The notes under the pieces were generated by a model that did no database searches, was not told where the DNA came from, and saw only the letters and a program-made list of their open reading frames with translations. This document shows positions 50,598 through 60,706 of a DNA stretch of 64,000 nucleotides, piece by piece. The translations under genes were made by a program, and so were the position numbers. Position 1 is the first letter of the stretch, and every line of letters begins with the position of its first letter. Source of the DNA: Streptosporangium amethystogenes (lineage in GTDB: Bacteria > Actinomycetota > Actinomycetes > Streptosporangiales > Streptosporangiaceae); NCBI RefSeq assembly GCF_000721075.1, contig NZ_JOEQ01000002.1, positions 1 to 64,000 of the forward strand. Reading direction: 5' to 3'.

Positions 50598-51752
50598 TCA
50601 TGCCCGGTCGCTCCTGGCCAGGGCGCGGGAGATGACAAGGCGCTGGACCTGGTTGGTGCCCTCGACGATCTGCAGGACCTTGGCCTCCCGCATGTGACGC
50701 TCGACCGGGAAGTCCTCCACATAGCCGTAGCCGCCGAGGACCTGGACCGCGTCGGTGGTGACCTTCATGCACATGTCGGTGGCGAAGAGCTTCGCCATCG
50801 CCGCCCGCGTGCCGTAGGGCCGGCCCGCGTCGCGCAGCCGGGCGACGTCCAGGTAGAGGGCACGGGCGGCGGCGATCTGGGTGGCCATATCGGCGAGCAT
50901 GAAGCCGACGCCCTGGAAGTCGACGATCCGCGAGCCGAACTGGCGGCGCTCGGCGGCGTACGCGGTGGCGGTCTCGAAGGCGGCCTGCGCCACGCCGACG
51001 GCGCAGGCGGCGATACCGAGCCTGCCGCCGTCCAGGGCGGCCATGGCGATCCTGAAGCCCTCCCCCTCGGCGCCCAGCAGCGCCTCCGGCCCCAGCCGCA
51101 CCCCGTCGAAGCGGACCTGGGCGGTCGGTGACGACCTCATCCCCATCTTCCGCTCGGGCGCGCCGAACGACAGCCCCTCCGTCTCCGCGGGCACGTGGAA
51201 GCAGGAGATGCCGCGCGCGCCGTCGGCCGAGGTGCGGGCCATCAGCGTGTAGAAGTCGGCGGCGCCGCCGTGGGTGATCCAGGCCTTGACCCCGTCGACC
51301 GTGTAACCGTCCTCACCGGAAACCGCCCGGGTGGCCAGCGCGGCGGCGTCGGACCCCGACTGCGGCTCCGACAGGCAGTAGGCACCCAGCCGTTCACCGC
51401 CCAGCATCCGGGGAAGCAGATCGGCGCGCTGCTCGGCGGTGCCGTAGGCGGCCACCGGGAAACACGAGAGGGTGTGAACCGACAGGCCGAGCCCCACCGC
51501 CAGCCAGCCGGCCGCGAGCTCCTCGATCACCTGCAGGTAGACCTCGTACGGCTGTGCCGCCCCGCCGTACTCCTCGGAGTAGGGCAGGCCGAGCAGCCCC
51601 GCGCGGCCCAGCGTGGTGAACACCTCCCTGGGGAAGCGCTCGGCGGACTCGTCGGCCGCGGCCCGGGGGGCGACCTCCTTGCCGATCAGGTCGCGGACCA
51701 GGTCCAGCAGGTCGTGGGCGTCACCGGTCGGCAGAACGCGCTCAACGGTCAT
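50598..51752 (-). CDS. Acyl-CoA dehydrogenase
   Basis: A 384-residue FAD enzyme of fatty-acyl or branched-chain acyl-CoA oxidation. Family signatures: GAYCLSEPQSGSDAAALATRA, KAWITHGGAADFYTLMART, ERRQFGSRIVDFQGVGFMLADMA and VLGGYGYVEDFPVERHMREAKVLQIVEGTNQVQRLVISR. Glu of VEGTNQ is the candidate catalytic base. ATG 51752 follows GGAAGGA by five bases. The large upstream frame extension is not real. Confidence 0.93.
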   Translation of the reverse strand: MTVERVLPTGDAHDLLDLVRDLIGKEVAPRAAADESAERFPREVFTTLGRAGLLGLPYSEEYGGAAQPYEVYLQVIEELAAGWLAVGLGLSVHTLSCFPVAAYGTAEQRADLLPRMLGGERLGAYCLSEPQSGSDAAALATRAVSGEDGYTVDGVKAWITHGGAADFYTLMARTSADGARGISCFHVPAETEGLSFGAPERKMGMRSSPTAQVRFDGVRLGPEALLGAEGEGFRIAMAALDGGRLGIAACAVGVAQAAFETATAYAAERRQFGSRIVDFQGVGFMLADMATQIAAARALYLDVARLRDAGRPYGTRAAMAKLFATDMCMKVTTDAVQVLGGYGYVEDFPVERHMREAKVLQIVEGTNQVQRLVISRALARSDRA

Positions 51753-51844
51753 CTGAATCCTTCCAACGTGAAGACCCCGCCCCCTGGGCTCGGAGGGAGG
51801 GATCGCGTCCGCGTGCTCCAGGTCCTGGCGCGAACGACGAAGGT

Positions 51845-51919
51845 GGGTGGCCGGGGTCGCCGGCCACCCCGATTCTGGCACCCGCCGGACGACCGCGATC
51901 GCGCCCCGGGGCGCGATCG
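51845..51919 (-). terminator. Two hairpins downstream of the M24 peptidase gene
   Basis: A perfect 10-bp stem (51845-51854 with 51860-51869, loop 5) and a perfect 24-base palindrome at 51896-51919 (CGATCGCGCCCC with its complement). Both lie between the minus-strand M24 peptidase and acyl-CoA dehydrogenase genes, so they probably end the peptidase transcript. Confidence 0.65.
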
Positions 51920-51967
51920 TCACGGCGCGGCCGGACGGGGCCGGCGGGGAGCCTGCCGGAGCACCCG

Positions 51968-53083
51968 TCAGACGACCACCAGCTCGCGGGTGCGGTGGTT
52001 GACCCGCTCGCCGCCCTCCTCCGTGCAGATGAGAATGTCCTCGATGCGGGCGCCATGTGCCCCGGGCAGGTAGATGCCCGGCTCGACGGAGAAGGCGAAA
52101 CCGGGCGCCATCGGCTCGGCGTTGCCCGCGACGATGTAGGGCTCCTCGTGGGTCTCCAGGCCGATGCCGTGGCCGGTGCGGTGAATGAAGTAGTCGCCGT
52201 ACCCCTCGGCCGCGATCACGTCTCGCGCGGCGGCGTCGATCGCCTCGCACGGCACCCCGGGACGCACCGCGTCGCAGGCCGCCTGCTGGGCGTGCCTGAG
52301 CACCTCGTAGTACTTCAGGAAGCCCTCCGGAGGCTCGCCGATGGCGTAGACACGGGTGGAGTCCGAGCAGTAGCCGTCGGGCATCTGCCCCCCGATGTCG
52401 ACCACGATCGGCTCGCGCTCGGAGACGATCCGGTCCGACAGCTCGTGGTGCGGGCTGGCGCCGTTGGGACCGGAACCGACGATGACGAAGTCGACGGTGG
52501 AGTGCCCGGCCGCGATGATCGCCTCGGCGATGTCCCTGCCGATCTCCCGCTCGGTCCGGCCGGCCCGCAGGAAGCCGGGCACCTGAGCGTGGACGGCGTC
52601 GATCGCGGCGCCCGCCTCGCGCAGCGCCGCCACCTCGGCCGGGCTCTTGCGCATCCGTAGTCCGCGCAGGACCGTCCCGGCGAGCACCTGCTCGGCTCCG
52701 GGGACCGCATCGCGCAGGCGCAGCGACTGCATCGCCCACATCCGGTCGGCGAGGCCCACCTTTCCAACCGCGCCCAAACGCCCGCCGACGACCGCGTAAG
52801 GGTCGTCGGTCTCGTCCCAGGGGACGAACTCCACGCCGAGTCTGGACGCCGGAGAGTGCTCGGCAGCGGGCAACTCCAGGCGGGGCACCATCAGGAACGC
52901 CTCACCCACGACCGGGAGCACCAGGCAGGTGAGCCGCTCCAGCGGCAGCGCCTCATAACCGGTCACATAACGCAGGTCCGGGCCTGGCGTGAGCAGTAGC
53001 GCGTCGAGCCCGGCGGCGGCGGCGGCCTCGCGGGCAGCCTCCAGGCGGGTCACAGGATAGAGATCAGAGGAGTCTGTCGTCAC
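51968..53083 (-). CDS. M24-family metallopeptidase (Xaa-Pro aminopeptidase-like)
   Basis: A 371-residue pita-bread-fold peptidase. An N-terminal creatinase-like domain (about 1-130) is followed by the catalytic domain. Metal ligands: Asp in VVDIGGQMPDGYCSDSTR, His in HRTGHGIGLETHEEPYI, Glu in VEPGIYLPG and Glu in ARIEDI. It probably removes N-terminal residues ahead of proline. GTG 53083 is chosen (VTTDSSDLYPV); TTG 53092 is in frame. The ribosome site is weak. Confidence 0.92.
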   Translation of the reverse strand: MTTDSSDLYPVTRLEAAREAAAAAGLDALLLTPGPDLRYVTGYEALPLERLTCLVLPVVGEAFLMVPRLELPAAEHSPASRLGVEFVPWDETDDPYAVVGGRLGAVGKVGLADRMWAMQSLRLRDAVPGAEQVLAGTVLRGLRMRKSPAEVAALREAGAAIDAVHAQVPGFLRAGRTEREIGRDIAEAIIAAGHSTVDFVIVGSGPNGASPHHELSDRIVSEREPIVVDIGGQMPDGYCSDSTRVYAIGEPPEGFLKYYEVLRHAQQAACDAVRPGVPCEAIDAAARDVIAAEGYGDYFIHRTGHGIGLETHEEPYIVAGNAEPMAPGFAFSVEPGIYLPGAHGARIEDILICTEEGGERVNHRTRELVVV

Positions 53084-53218
53084 ACCGACCAATCTAATCC
53101 GGGGCGAAGCGGCGATGCATCCGGGAGCGGCCCCGGGACCGAAACTCAGGGAAAGGAAGGTACGACGACGTCCCCACCACTACAATCCGTTGAAGTACGA
53201 TCACATTTTGTTGGCAAA

Positions 53219-54526
53219 ATGCCCGCAAAGCTATACATTTCGAGAGCGAGCTACATGGTCGGCGTAGTGGGCGGCCACCAGCCCCCCCTCCCCCCACGAA
53301 ACGACCAGGTGACCGATCCGGCTCCGTCGATCACCGCCGAGATCGCGCAGCGGTTGCGAGACGAACCGGACGAGCACATGGCCGTGGAGCGGCAACTCCT
53401 CAACACCCGCCTGGCGCACGCGGAACGCCTGGGCGATATGGGCTGGACCGAGTGGAATCTTCAGACCGGAGAGTCCACCTGGTCCGATCAGGTGTACACC
53501 ATATTCGGCCGGGATCCCGGCGACGGCCCGATTCACCTGCGCGATCTGACCGGCCACGTCGAGGCGACCGATCGCCCCGACCTCGACCTGCGCCTGTGGT
53601 CCGTCATGCACCGGGCCGAGCCCGGGGAGGTCGAGTTCCGCATCCGCCGCCACGGCGAGCTCCGCCACCTTCGCGCTGTGCTCGACCCCGTCGTGACCGG
53701 CGGTCACGCCGCCGTGCACGGTGTCGTCCAGGACATCACCTGCCGACGCCGCGCCGAGCGCATCATGTCCGAGTCGCGGAGCAAGCTGCTCCGGGTTCGC
53801 GAACAGGCCGAGGAGGAACACCATATGAGCCTCGCGCTACGCGAGGCGATAATGCCCGGCCTGGGAGAGACCATCGACCTGCCGCACGCGCGTGTCGCGG
53901 TCCGCTATGTGGCGGCGGACGCCAAGCCCAGCCTCGGCGGCGACTGGTACGACGCCGTTCCCCTGCCCGACGACCGGGTGCTGCTGGCCATCGGCGACGT
54001 GGCCGGGCACGGGATGCCCGCGATCTCCCAGATGGCCCAGCTGCGGCACGCCCTGGTCGGCCTCGCGATGACCGGCCACTCCCCCGACCGGTTGCTGGCC
54101 TGGCTCAACGACTTCGTGCTGCACCGGATGCCGGAGACGACGGCGACCACGATCGTCGGCCACCTCGATCCGACCACCAGGATGTTCACCTGGGGACAGG
54201 CCGGGCACCCGGCACCGATCCTGGTCCGCGAGGGGACCGCCACCCAGCTCGACCCGCCCGCCGGAGTGCTGCTGGGCGCCACCCCCGACGAGCCGTACGA
54301 GCTGGCCGGGGTCGAGTTGCGGGAGGGCGACCTGCTGCTGCTTTTCACCGACGGGCTGGTGGAGCGGCGCACCCGGGACATCGACGAGGGCCTGGCGCTG
54401 ACCATGGAGGCCGCGGCCCTGCTGAGGGGGGATCCGAACGACGGGCTCGATCAGCTCATCGAGGTGATCGGCGGCCCCAATCCAGAGGATGACACCTGCG
54501 TTCTGGCCATCGGGGTGCTCGGCTGA
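53219..54526 (+). CDS. PAS-PP2C (SpoIIE-type) serine phosphatase
   Basis: A signalling phosphatase of up to 435 residues. A PAS fold lies at about 70-180 (MGWTEWNLQTGESTWSDQVYTIFGRDP), followed by a short coiled linker (RAERIMSESRSKLLRVREQAEEEHHM). The PP2C domain then shows GGDWYDAVPLPDDRVLLAIGDVAGHGMPAISQMAQLR and LLLFTDGLVERR with metal-binding aspartates. The start is unsure: ATG 53219 sits at the end of a small hairpin (53204-53221, arms CATTTTG/CAAAATG); ATG 53255 and GTG 53309 are alternatives. It resembles the regulators of anti-sigma pathways; its partner is not in the window. Confidence 0.86.
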   Translation: MPAKLYISRASYMVGVVGGHQPPLPPRNDQVTDPAPSITAEIAQRLRDEPDEHMAVERQLLNTRLAHAERLGDMGWTEWNLQTGESTWSDQVYTIFGRDPGDGPIHLRDLTGHVEATDRPDLDLRLWSVMHRAEPGEVEFRIRRHGELRHLRAVLDPVVTGGHAAVHGVVQDITCRRRAERIMSESRSKLLRVREQAEEEHHMSLALREAIMPGLGETIDLPHARVAVRYVAADAKPSLGGDWYDAVPLPDDRVLLAIGDVAGHGMPAISQMAQLRHALVGLAMTGHSPDRLLAWLNDFVLHRMPETTATTIVGHLDPTTRMFTWGQAGHPAPILVREGTATQLDPPAGVLLGATPDEPYELAGVELREGDLLLLFTDGLVERRTRDIDEGLALTMEAAALLRGDPNDGLDQLIEVIGGPNPEDDTCVLAIGVLG

Positions 54527-54534
54527 TTGGTTAA

Positions 54535-55437
54535 ATGGTCGCCATGCCCGGCCTGATGCTTCTTGACACCCCGTCGCTGTACTACCGCGCCTTCTACGGG
54601 ATTCCCGAGTCGATGACCTCGCCCGGGGGCATGCCCGTCAACGCGGTGCGCGGCGTCATCGGCATGATCGCCATGCTGGTCCGCCGGTACTCTCCCCACG
54701 AGCTCGTGGCCTGCATGGACGCCGACTGGCGCCCCGCCTTCCGGGTGGCGGCCATCCCCACATACAAGACCCACCGGGTCGCCGAGGGCGGTGCCGAGGA
54801 GACTCCGGACACGCTCGCCCCGCAGGTGCCGGTGATCGAGCAGGTGCTCGACGCGGTGGGCATCACCCGCATCGGCGTGCCCGGCTACGAGGCCGACGAC
54901 GTGATGGGCACGCTCACCGCACGGGCGAGCGGCCAGGTCGACGTCGTCACCGGTGATCGCGACCTGTTCCAACTGGTCGACGACTCCCGGCCGGTTCGCG
55001 TTCTCTACACCGCCAGGGGGGTCAAGAACCTCCAGCTGGTCGACGAGGCCGCCGTCGCCGAGAAGTACGGCATCCCCGGCCGCTCCTACGCCGACTTCGC
55101 CACTCTGCGCGGCGACCCCAGTGACGGCCTGCCGGGCGTGCCGGGGGTAGGCGACAAGACCGCGGCGGCTCTGATCACCCGGTTCGGCTCCCTGGAGGCA
55201 CTGCTACGTGCCGTCGACGGGGACGGCGACCTGACCTCGGGGCAGCGTGCCAGGCTGTCGGCCGCCCGCGACTACCTGCGGGTGGCCCCCGAGGTGGTCC
55301 GGGTCGCCCGCGACGCCCCCCTGCCCGAGGCCGATCTCACGCTCCCGGCCAAGCCCCGCGACCCGGCCGCCCTGGCGGCGCTGAGCGAGTGCTACGGCCT
55401 GGGCGGGCCGCTGGAACGCCTGACCTCCACGCTCTGA
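54535..55437 (+). CDS. 5'-3' exonuclease (polymerase I N-terminal-like)
   Basis: A 300-residue flap/5'-3' exonuclease similar to the N-terminal domain of DNA polymerase I, as a freestanding protein. Metal-site segments: LLDTPSLYYRAFYG, ACMDADWRPAFR, GYEADDVMGTLTA, VVTGDRDLFQLV; the H3TH DNA-binding part is RGDPSDGLPGVPGVGDKTAAALI. ATG 54544 is an alternative start nine bases in. It works in replication primer removal or repair. It sits in a block of nucleic-acid genes. Confidence 0.93.
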   Translation: MVAMPGLMLLDTPSLYYRAFYGIPESMTSPGGMPVNAVRGVIGMIAMLVRRYSPHELVACMDADWRPAFRVAAIPTYKTHRVAEGGAEETPDTLAPQVPVIEQVLDAVGITRIGVPGYEADDVMGTLTARASGQVDVVTGDRDLFQLVDDSRPVRVLYTARGVKNLQLVDEAAVAEKYGIPGRSYADFATLRGDPSDGLPGVPGVGDKTAAALITRFGSLEALLRAVDGDGDLTSGQRARLSAARDYLRVAPEVVRVARDAPLPEADLTLPAKPRDPAALAALSECYGLGGPLERLTSTL

Positions 55438-55517
55438 CCCATCCACCGAATGTCCGATCTGACCATTTCGCCCTATTCAGTAGGGCGGGGCCGCCGTAAG
55501 CCGGTAGGTTGCTCCCT

Positions 55518-56945
55518 GTGCCTCACAAGAGCATCCGGGTCCCCGGAGAGTCCCACCCCCGGCTCGACGACGGTTTCGAACGGATCCGCCGTGAGATGAA
55601 GCTGCCCGAGGGGTTCCCCCGGGCGGCGGTCGACGAGGCCGAGTGGGTCGCCGAGGTGCCCACCCTGCCCCGGCTGGACCGGACCGACCTGCCACTGATC
55701 ACCATCGATCCGCCGGGGGCGATGGACCTCGACCAGGCCGTGCACCTGGAGGAGCAGCCCGGCGGCTACCGCGTCTGGTATGCCATCGCCGATGTCGGGG
55801 CGTTCGTCAGGCCCGGCGGGGCGATCGACACCGAGGCCCGCACCCGGGGCGAGACGGTCTACATGCCCGACGGGCGCGTGCCGCTGCACCCGCCGCTGCT
55901 GTCGGAGGCCGCCGCCAGCCTGCTGCCGGGTGTGACCCGGCCCGCCGCGCTGTGGTGCGTCGACCTCGACGCGGAGGGCCGGATCGTGGGCGCGGACGTG
56001 ACCAGGGCGCTGGTACGCAGCCGCGAGCGGCTCGACTACGACTACGCGCAGGCCGCGATCGACACCGGCACCGCCGACGGCACGCTGCGACTGCTGGCCG
56101 AGATCGGCCGGCTCAGGCTCGCACTGGAGCGGGCCAGAGGCGGCGTCACGCTGCCCACCCCCGACCAGGAGGTCGTTCCGGACGGGGACGGCTACCGGCT
56201 GGAGCTGCGTGCCCCGCTGGAGGCCGAGGCGTGGAACGCGCAGATCTCGCTGCTGACGGGCATGGCCGCCGCCTCGATGATGCTGGACGCCGAGATCGGC
56301 CTGCTGCGGGTGCTGCCGCCCGCCCCCGCCGAGAGAGTCGCCCAGGTTCGCAGGGTGGCCGCGGCACTCGGCGTGCCCTGGCCGGAGGGGGCGGGGTACG
56401 GCGACGTCGTGCACGCCCTCGACCCGAAGATTCCCGAGCAGGCCGCGTTCCTTCAGGAGTCGACGGTGCTGCTGCGCGGCGCCGGCTACGTGGCCTTCAA
56501 CGGCGACCCCCCCTCGCAGGCGGAGCACGCCGCGGTGGGCGCGCCGTACGCGCATGTGACCGCGCCGCTGCGCCGACTCATCGACCGCTATGCCACGGAG
56601 ATCTGCCTGGCCGTCGCGGCGGGCGAGCCGGTGCCGCAGGACGTCCAGGAGGCCATGGGCGAGCTGCCGGAGATCATGCATGCCACCGGGCGGCGCGTGA
56701 ACGGCGTCGAGCGGGCGTGCGTGGATCTGGTGGAGGCCTTCGTGCTTCGCGAGCGGGTGGGCCAGACGTTCGACGCGGTGGTGATCGACGTGGCCGAGGA
56801 CCGGCCATGGGGCCAGGTGCAGCTCACCGATCCGGCGGTGGTGGCCCGCTGCGACGGCGAAGGGCTCGGGCTGGGCAGGAGCGTGCGCGTGCGGCTGACG
56901 CGCGCCGACCCGACCACCCGTGAGGTCCGCTTCAGCCTGGCCTGA
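55518..56945 (+). CDS. RNB-domain ribonuclease
   Basis: A 475-residue RNase II/R-type enzyme lacking the long cold-shock and S1 domains of RNase R. Catalytic acidic cluster: Asp64, Asp70 and Asp72 in TIDPPGAMDLDQAVHL. RNB signatures: YAIADVGAFVRPGGAID, PALWCVDLD and YAHVTAPLRRLIDRYATEI. It degrades RNA 3' to 5'. GTG 55518 (VPHKSIRVPG) is the likely start. A small hairpin (55469-55487, 7-bp arms) lies before it. It is convergent with helY, 55 bases apart. Confidence 0.92.
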   Translation: MPHKSIRVPGESHPRLDDGFERIRREMKLPEGFPRAAVDEAEWVAEVPTLPRLDRTDLPLITIDPPGAMDLDQAVHLEEQPGGYRVWYAIADVGAFVRPGGAIDTEARTRGETVYMPDGRVPLHPPLLSEAAASLLPGVTRPAALWCVDLDAEGRIVGADVTRALVRSRERLDYDYAQAAIDTGTADGTLRLLAEIGRLRLALERARGGVTLPTPDQEVVPDGDGYRLELRAPLEAEAWNAQISLLTGMAAASMMLDAEIGLLRVLPPAPAERVAQVRRVAAALGVPWPEGAGYGDVVHALDPKIPEQAAFLQESTVLLRGAGYVAFNGDPPSQAEHAAVGAPYAHVTAPLRRLIDRYATEICLAVAAGEPVPQDVQEAMGELPEIMHATGRRVNGVERACVDLVEAFVLRERVGQTFDAVVIDVAEDRPWGQVQLTDPAVVARCDGEGLGLGRSVRVRLTRADPTTREVRFSLA

Positions 56946-57000
56946 CCGTGCCTCGTCCGGGAGACCGGTCGTGCCCGGCACGCCCCCCGCACGGCCCGGC

Positions 57001-59730
57001 TCAGGCCAGGGACGAGTAGGCCACCACCCCGCGACGCAGCGCGTCCATCGCCTTGCCCGCGTTCTGCTTGACCTTGCTCCCTGCGGGGGCGGCAGTGGAG
57101 ATCTGGCCGAGCAGGTCGAGCAGCTGCTTCATCCAGCGTACGAAGTCTCCCGCGGCCAGCTCCGCGCCGCCGGCACCGTCTCGGAGCACGGAGTCCAGGG
57201 TGTGGCCCCTGGCCCAGCGAAAGGCCGCCCAGGCGAAGCCGAAGTCGGGTTCCCTGATGAACGACAGGCCGTGGTCGCTCTCGATCGACTCCAGCTCACT
57301 CCAGAGACGGACCATGTCGGCCAGCGTCTGCTGCGCGCCGCCCGCGGGAATCCTGGGCTGGCGGGCGTCGTCGGCCTGTCTGGACTCGAAGACCAGCGAG
57401 GAGACGCACGCGGCCAGCTCGGCCGGGTCCAGGTCGTTCCAGAGTCCGGCGCGCAGACACTCGGCGGTCAGCAGGTCCAGCTCGGTGTAGAGCTGGGCCA
57501 GGCGGCGGCCCTCGGTCGTGACGCTCTCACCGTCGAGGTAGCCGAGCTGGTCGAGCACCCCGCAGACCTTGTCGAAGGTGCGGGCGATGACGTGGGAGCG
57601 GCCCTCGACCCGGCGGCGCAGCCCCTCGGTCTCGCGGAGCAGCTTGTGGTAGCGCTCGGCCCAGCGGGCGTGGTCCTCACGCTCGTCACACCCGTGGCAG
57701 GGGTGCCGGCGGATCTCCCGGCGCAGGCGGGTGATCTCCTCGTCCTCGGTGGCATGGTCGCGTGCCCTGACGGGCTTGCCGAAGTCCCGGTCGCCGATCT
57801 TGGCGTGTACCGAGGAGACCAGGTTGGCCCGCTCCTTCGGCGAGCGGGCGTTGAAGTTCTTCGGGATGCGCAGATGCTCGACCGGTTCGACCGGGACGGG
57901 GAAGTCGGCCGGGGACAGCTTCTTGACCTGCTTGCCGATGGTCAGCACCAGCGGGGACGGGCCCTCGCCCCGGGAGTTGAGGCCGGGATCGAGAACGACG
58001 GCCAGGCCGGCGCGGCGCCCGCCGGGAATCCTGATGATGTCGCCGGGCTTGAGCGCCTCCAGCGAGCGCAGCGCCTGCGTCCTGCGGGCCGCGCCGCGCT
58101 GGCGTGACAGCTCGGCCTCCCTGTCGGACAGTGCCCTGCGCATCGCGGCGTACTCCTCGAAGTCGCCCAGATGGCAGGTCATCGCCTGGCGGTAGCCCTC
58201 CAGGGCCTCCTCGGCCCGGCGCACCTGCTTGGCGATGCCCACCACGGCCCGGTCGGCCTGGAACTGCGCGAACGAGGACTCCAGCAGCGTCCTGGCCCGC
58301 TCCCTGCCCACCTGGCCGACCAGGTTGACCGCCATGTTGTACGAGGGGCGGAAGCTGGAACGCAGCGGGTAGGTGCGGGTACTGGCCAGGCCGGCGACCT
58401 GGAGGGGGTCGGTGCCCGGCTGCCACTGGACCACCGCGTGGCCCTCCACGTCGATGCCGCGGCGCCCGGCTCGCCCGGTGAGCTGGGTGTACTCGCCGGG
58501 AGTGAGGTCGGCGTGGGTCTCGCCGTTCCACTTGTCGAGCTTCTCGATCACCACGGAGCGGGCGGGCATGTTGATGCCCAGCGCGAGGGTCTCGGTGGCG
58601 AACACGGCCTTGACGAGGCCGCGGGTGAACAACTCCTCGACGACCTCCTTGAAGGCCGGGAGCATGCCCGCGTGATGGGCGGCCAGGCCCCGCTCCAGGG
58701 CGTCGCGCCACTCGAGGTAGCCGAGCACGGCCAGGTCCTCGTCGGGCAGGTGCGCGGTGCGCTCGTCGACGATCTGGCGGATCTCGTGGCGCTCGGCGTC
58801 GGTGGTGAGCCGGATGCCGTCGTGCAGACACTGCATGACGGCGGCGTCGCAACCGGCCCTGGAGAAGATGAACGTGATCGCGGGCAGCAGGGCGTCGGCG
58901 TCCAGCCGCTCGATGGCCGCGGCCCGGTCCGGCGGGCCGCTCCTGCGGGGCCGCGAGTAGCCGCGGCGGCCCTTGCCGTACGCCTGACGCTCCTCGTCCC
59001 TGGCGATGCGCAGCAGGTTGGGATTGATCTGGGGGCGACGATCCTCGTCGCCGGTGACGAACAGGTCGTAGATCCGGTTGCCGACGAGCATGTGCTGCCA
59101 GAGCGGGACCGGGCGGTGCTCGTCGACGATGACGCTGGTGTCGCCGCGGACCTCTCCCATCCACTCGCCGAACTCCTCGGCATTGCTGACCGTGGCGGAC
59201 AGGGCGACCAGCCGCACCGACTCGGGTAGGTGGATGATCACCTCTTCCCAGACCGCGCCACGGAACCGGTCGGCGAGGTAGTGGACCTCGTCCATGACGA
59301 CGAAGCCGAGCCCCGCCAGGGTGCCGGAGCCGGCGTAGAGCATGTTGCGCAGCACCTCGGTCGTCATGACGACGATGGGAGCCTCGCCGTTGACGCTGTT
59401 GTCACCGGTGAGCAGGCCCACCTTGGTCGCGCCGTACCGCCTGACCAGGTCGTTGTACTTCTGGTTGGACAGTGCCTTGATCGGGGTGGTGTAGAAGCAC
59501 TTGCGGCCCTCCGCCAGGGCCAGGTGCACGGCGAACTCGCCGACGACCGTCTTTCCCGAGCCGGTGGGAGCCGCCACGAGGACCCCGTCGCCCGCCTCCA
59601 GCGCCCGGCAGGCGTCGATCTGGAAGTCATCCAGATCGAAGTCGTACAGGCCGCGGAACGAGGTCAGCGCCGGCCCACTCTCAGCCTGGCTCTGACGGAA
59701 GGCAGCGTATCGTTCCGCTGGGGTCGTCAT
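57001..59730 (-). CDS. helY: HelY-type DEAD/DEAH (Ski2/Mtr4-like) helicase
   Basis: A 909-residue superfamily 2 helicase. Motif I is APTGSGKTVVGEFAVHLAL, motif II MDEVHYLADRFRG, motif III ALSATVSNAEEFG, motif VI QLTGRAGRRGIDVEGHAVV. Arch-like and DSHCT C-terminal regions follow (from about 650). A CHGCDERE segment near residue 680 gives a Cys/His pair. In mycobacteria helY is next to tatC, as here across one gene. ATG 59730 is chosen; a long upstream frame is not coding. Confidence 0.94.
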   Translation of the reverse strand: MTTPAERYAAFRQSQAESGPALTSFRGLYDFDLDDFQIDACRALEAGDGVLVAAPTGSGKTVVGEFAVHLALAEGRKCFYTTPIKALSNQKYNDLVRRYGATKVGLLTGDNSVNGEAPIVVMTTEVLRNMLYAGSGTLAGLGFVVMDEVHYLADRFRGAVWEEVIIHLPESVRLVALSATVSNAEEFGEWMGEVRGDTSVIVDEHRPVPLWQHMLVGNRIYDLFVTGDEDRRPQINPNLLRIARDEERQAYGKGRRGYSRPRRSGPPDRAAAIERLDADALLPAITFIFSRAGCDAAVMQCLHDGIRLTTDAERHEIRQIVDERTAHLPDEDLAVLGYLEWRDALERGLAAHHAGMLPAFKEVVEELFTRGLVKAVFATETLALGINMPARSVVIEKLDKWNGETHADLTPGEYTQLTGRAGRRGIDVEGHAVVQWQPGTDPLQVAGLASTRTYPLRSSFRPSYNMAVNLVGQVGRERARTLLESSFAQFQADRAVVGIAKQVRRAEEALEGYRQAMTCHLGDFEEYAAMRRALSDREAELSRQRGAARRTQALRSLEALKPGDIIRIPGGRRAGLAVVLDPGLNSRGEGPSPLVLTIGKQVKKLSPADFPVPVEPVEHLRIPKNFNARSPKERANLVSSVHAKIGDRDFGKPVRARDHATEDEEITRLRREIRRHPCHGCDEREDHARWAERYHKLLRETEGLRRRVEGRSHVIARTFDKVCGVLDQLGYLDGESVTTEGRRLAQLYTELDLLTAECLRAGLWNDLDPAELAACVSSLVFESRQADDARQPRIPAGGAQQTLADMVRLWSELESIESDHGLSFIREPDFGFAWAAFRWARGHTLDSVLRDGAGGAELAAGDFVRWMKQLLDLLGQISTAAPAGSKVKQNAGKAMDALRRGVVAYSSLA

Positions 59731-59813
59731 ACCTCTCAGCCTACCGATATCGGGATTCCGGTCCGTCCCCCTTTTTACCCGGCGATCCGGCCGATCGCGC
59801 GGGCGGCGCCGCC

Positions 59814-60689
59814 CTAAACCAGGACCGCCAGCGCTCCGGGAACGACCTCGCAGGTCAGCGGGGTGGGACCGACCCGCTCGCCATCGGCGTAGGCGATCAC
59901 TCCGGGGGCCTCCAGCCGCACCCTTCGGGCGCGGTGCATGGTGACGGCGGGGTGGCTCGCGTGCGAGCCCCGGTAGACGCGGGGAAAGGCGCGCAGGAAC
60001 TCCCCCCGGGGGACGGCGCCGAGGATCGTCACGTCCAGCAGACCGTCGTCGGGCACGGCATCGGGGCACACCCGCATGCCCGCGCCGTACGAGCGGGTGT
60101 TGCCGACCGCGACCAGCATGGCCTCCCGCTCGACGATCTCACCGTCCAGGTCGATCCGGAACGGGATGGACCGGAAGGAGCGCAGTTCCTCGGCGAGGGC
60201 GACCAGGTATTTGGCCATGCCTGGCGGCCAGGTCATCTGGTTGGCCCGCTCGTTGACGCGGGAGTCGAAGCCGCAGGCCACCACCCCGGCGAACCACTCC
60301 TCCTCGCCCACCTTCGCGGCGTCGACGGTGCGCACCCGCCCGCGCAGCACGGTGTCGGCGGCGGCCAGGGGCGCCTTCAGCGGGATGCCGAGCGCGCCCG
60401 CGATGTCGTTGCCGGTGCCCACCGGGATGACGCCCAGCGGCACGCCGCTGCCCGCGACCGCCTGGAGTGCCAGGTGGACCAGGCCGTCACCGCCGAAGGC
60501 CACCAGCGCCTCCGGTTCCTCGGCCACGGCCGTGCAGGCGCGGTCCAGGGCGTCGGCGGCGGAGTCTCCGAGGATCACCGAGACCTCGCGACCGCCCTGC
60601 CGCAACCGGTCGAGCACCGGGGAGAGCAGTCCCCGTGAACGGCCGCCACGGGCGGCGGGATTGACGAGGACTGCGATCTCTGCGGGCAC
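59814..60689 (-). CDS. Diacylglycerol kinase-family lipid kinase
   Basis: A 291-residue DagK/YegS-type lipid kinase. It has VNPAARGGRS, the catalytic VAFGGDGLVHLALQ (GGDG) and PVGTGNDIA. C-terminal YADGERVGPTPLTCEVVPGALAVLV is typical. It may phosphorylate diacylglycerol or another lipid alcohol at the membrane. Start GTG 60689 is 17 bases after the tatC stop, so it probably belongs to the tatAC transcript. Confidence 0.92.
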   Translation of the reverse strand: MPAEIAVLVNPAARGGRSRGLLSPVLDRLRQGGREVSVILGDSAADALDRACTAVAEEPEALVAFGGDGLVHLALQAVAGSGVPLGVIPVGTGNDIAGALGIPLKAPLAAADTVLRGRVRTVDAAKVGEEEWFAGVVACGFDSRVNERANQMTWPPGMAKYLVALAEELRSFRSIPFRIDLDGEIVEREAMLVAVGNTRSYGAGMRVCPDAVPDDGLLDVTILGAVPRGEFLRAFPRVYRGSHASHPAVTMHRARRVRLEAPGVIAYADGERVGPTPLTCEVVPGALAVLV

Positions 60690-60706
60690 AGACCGGAACT
60701 TATCCC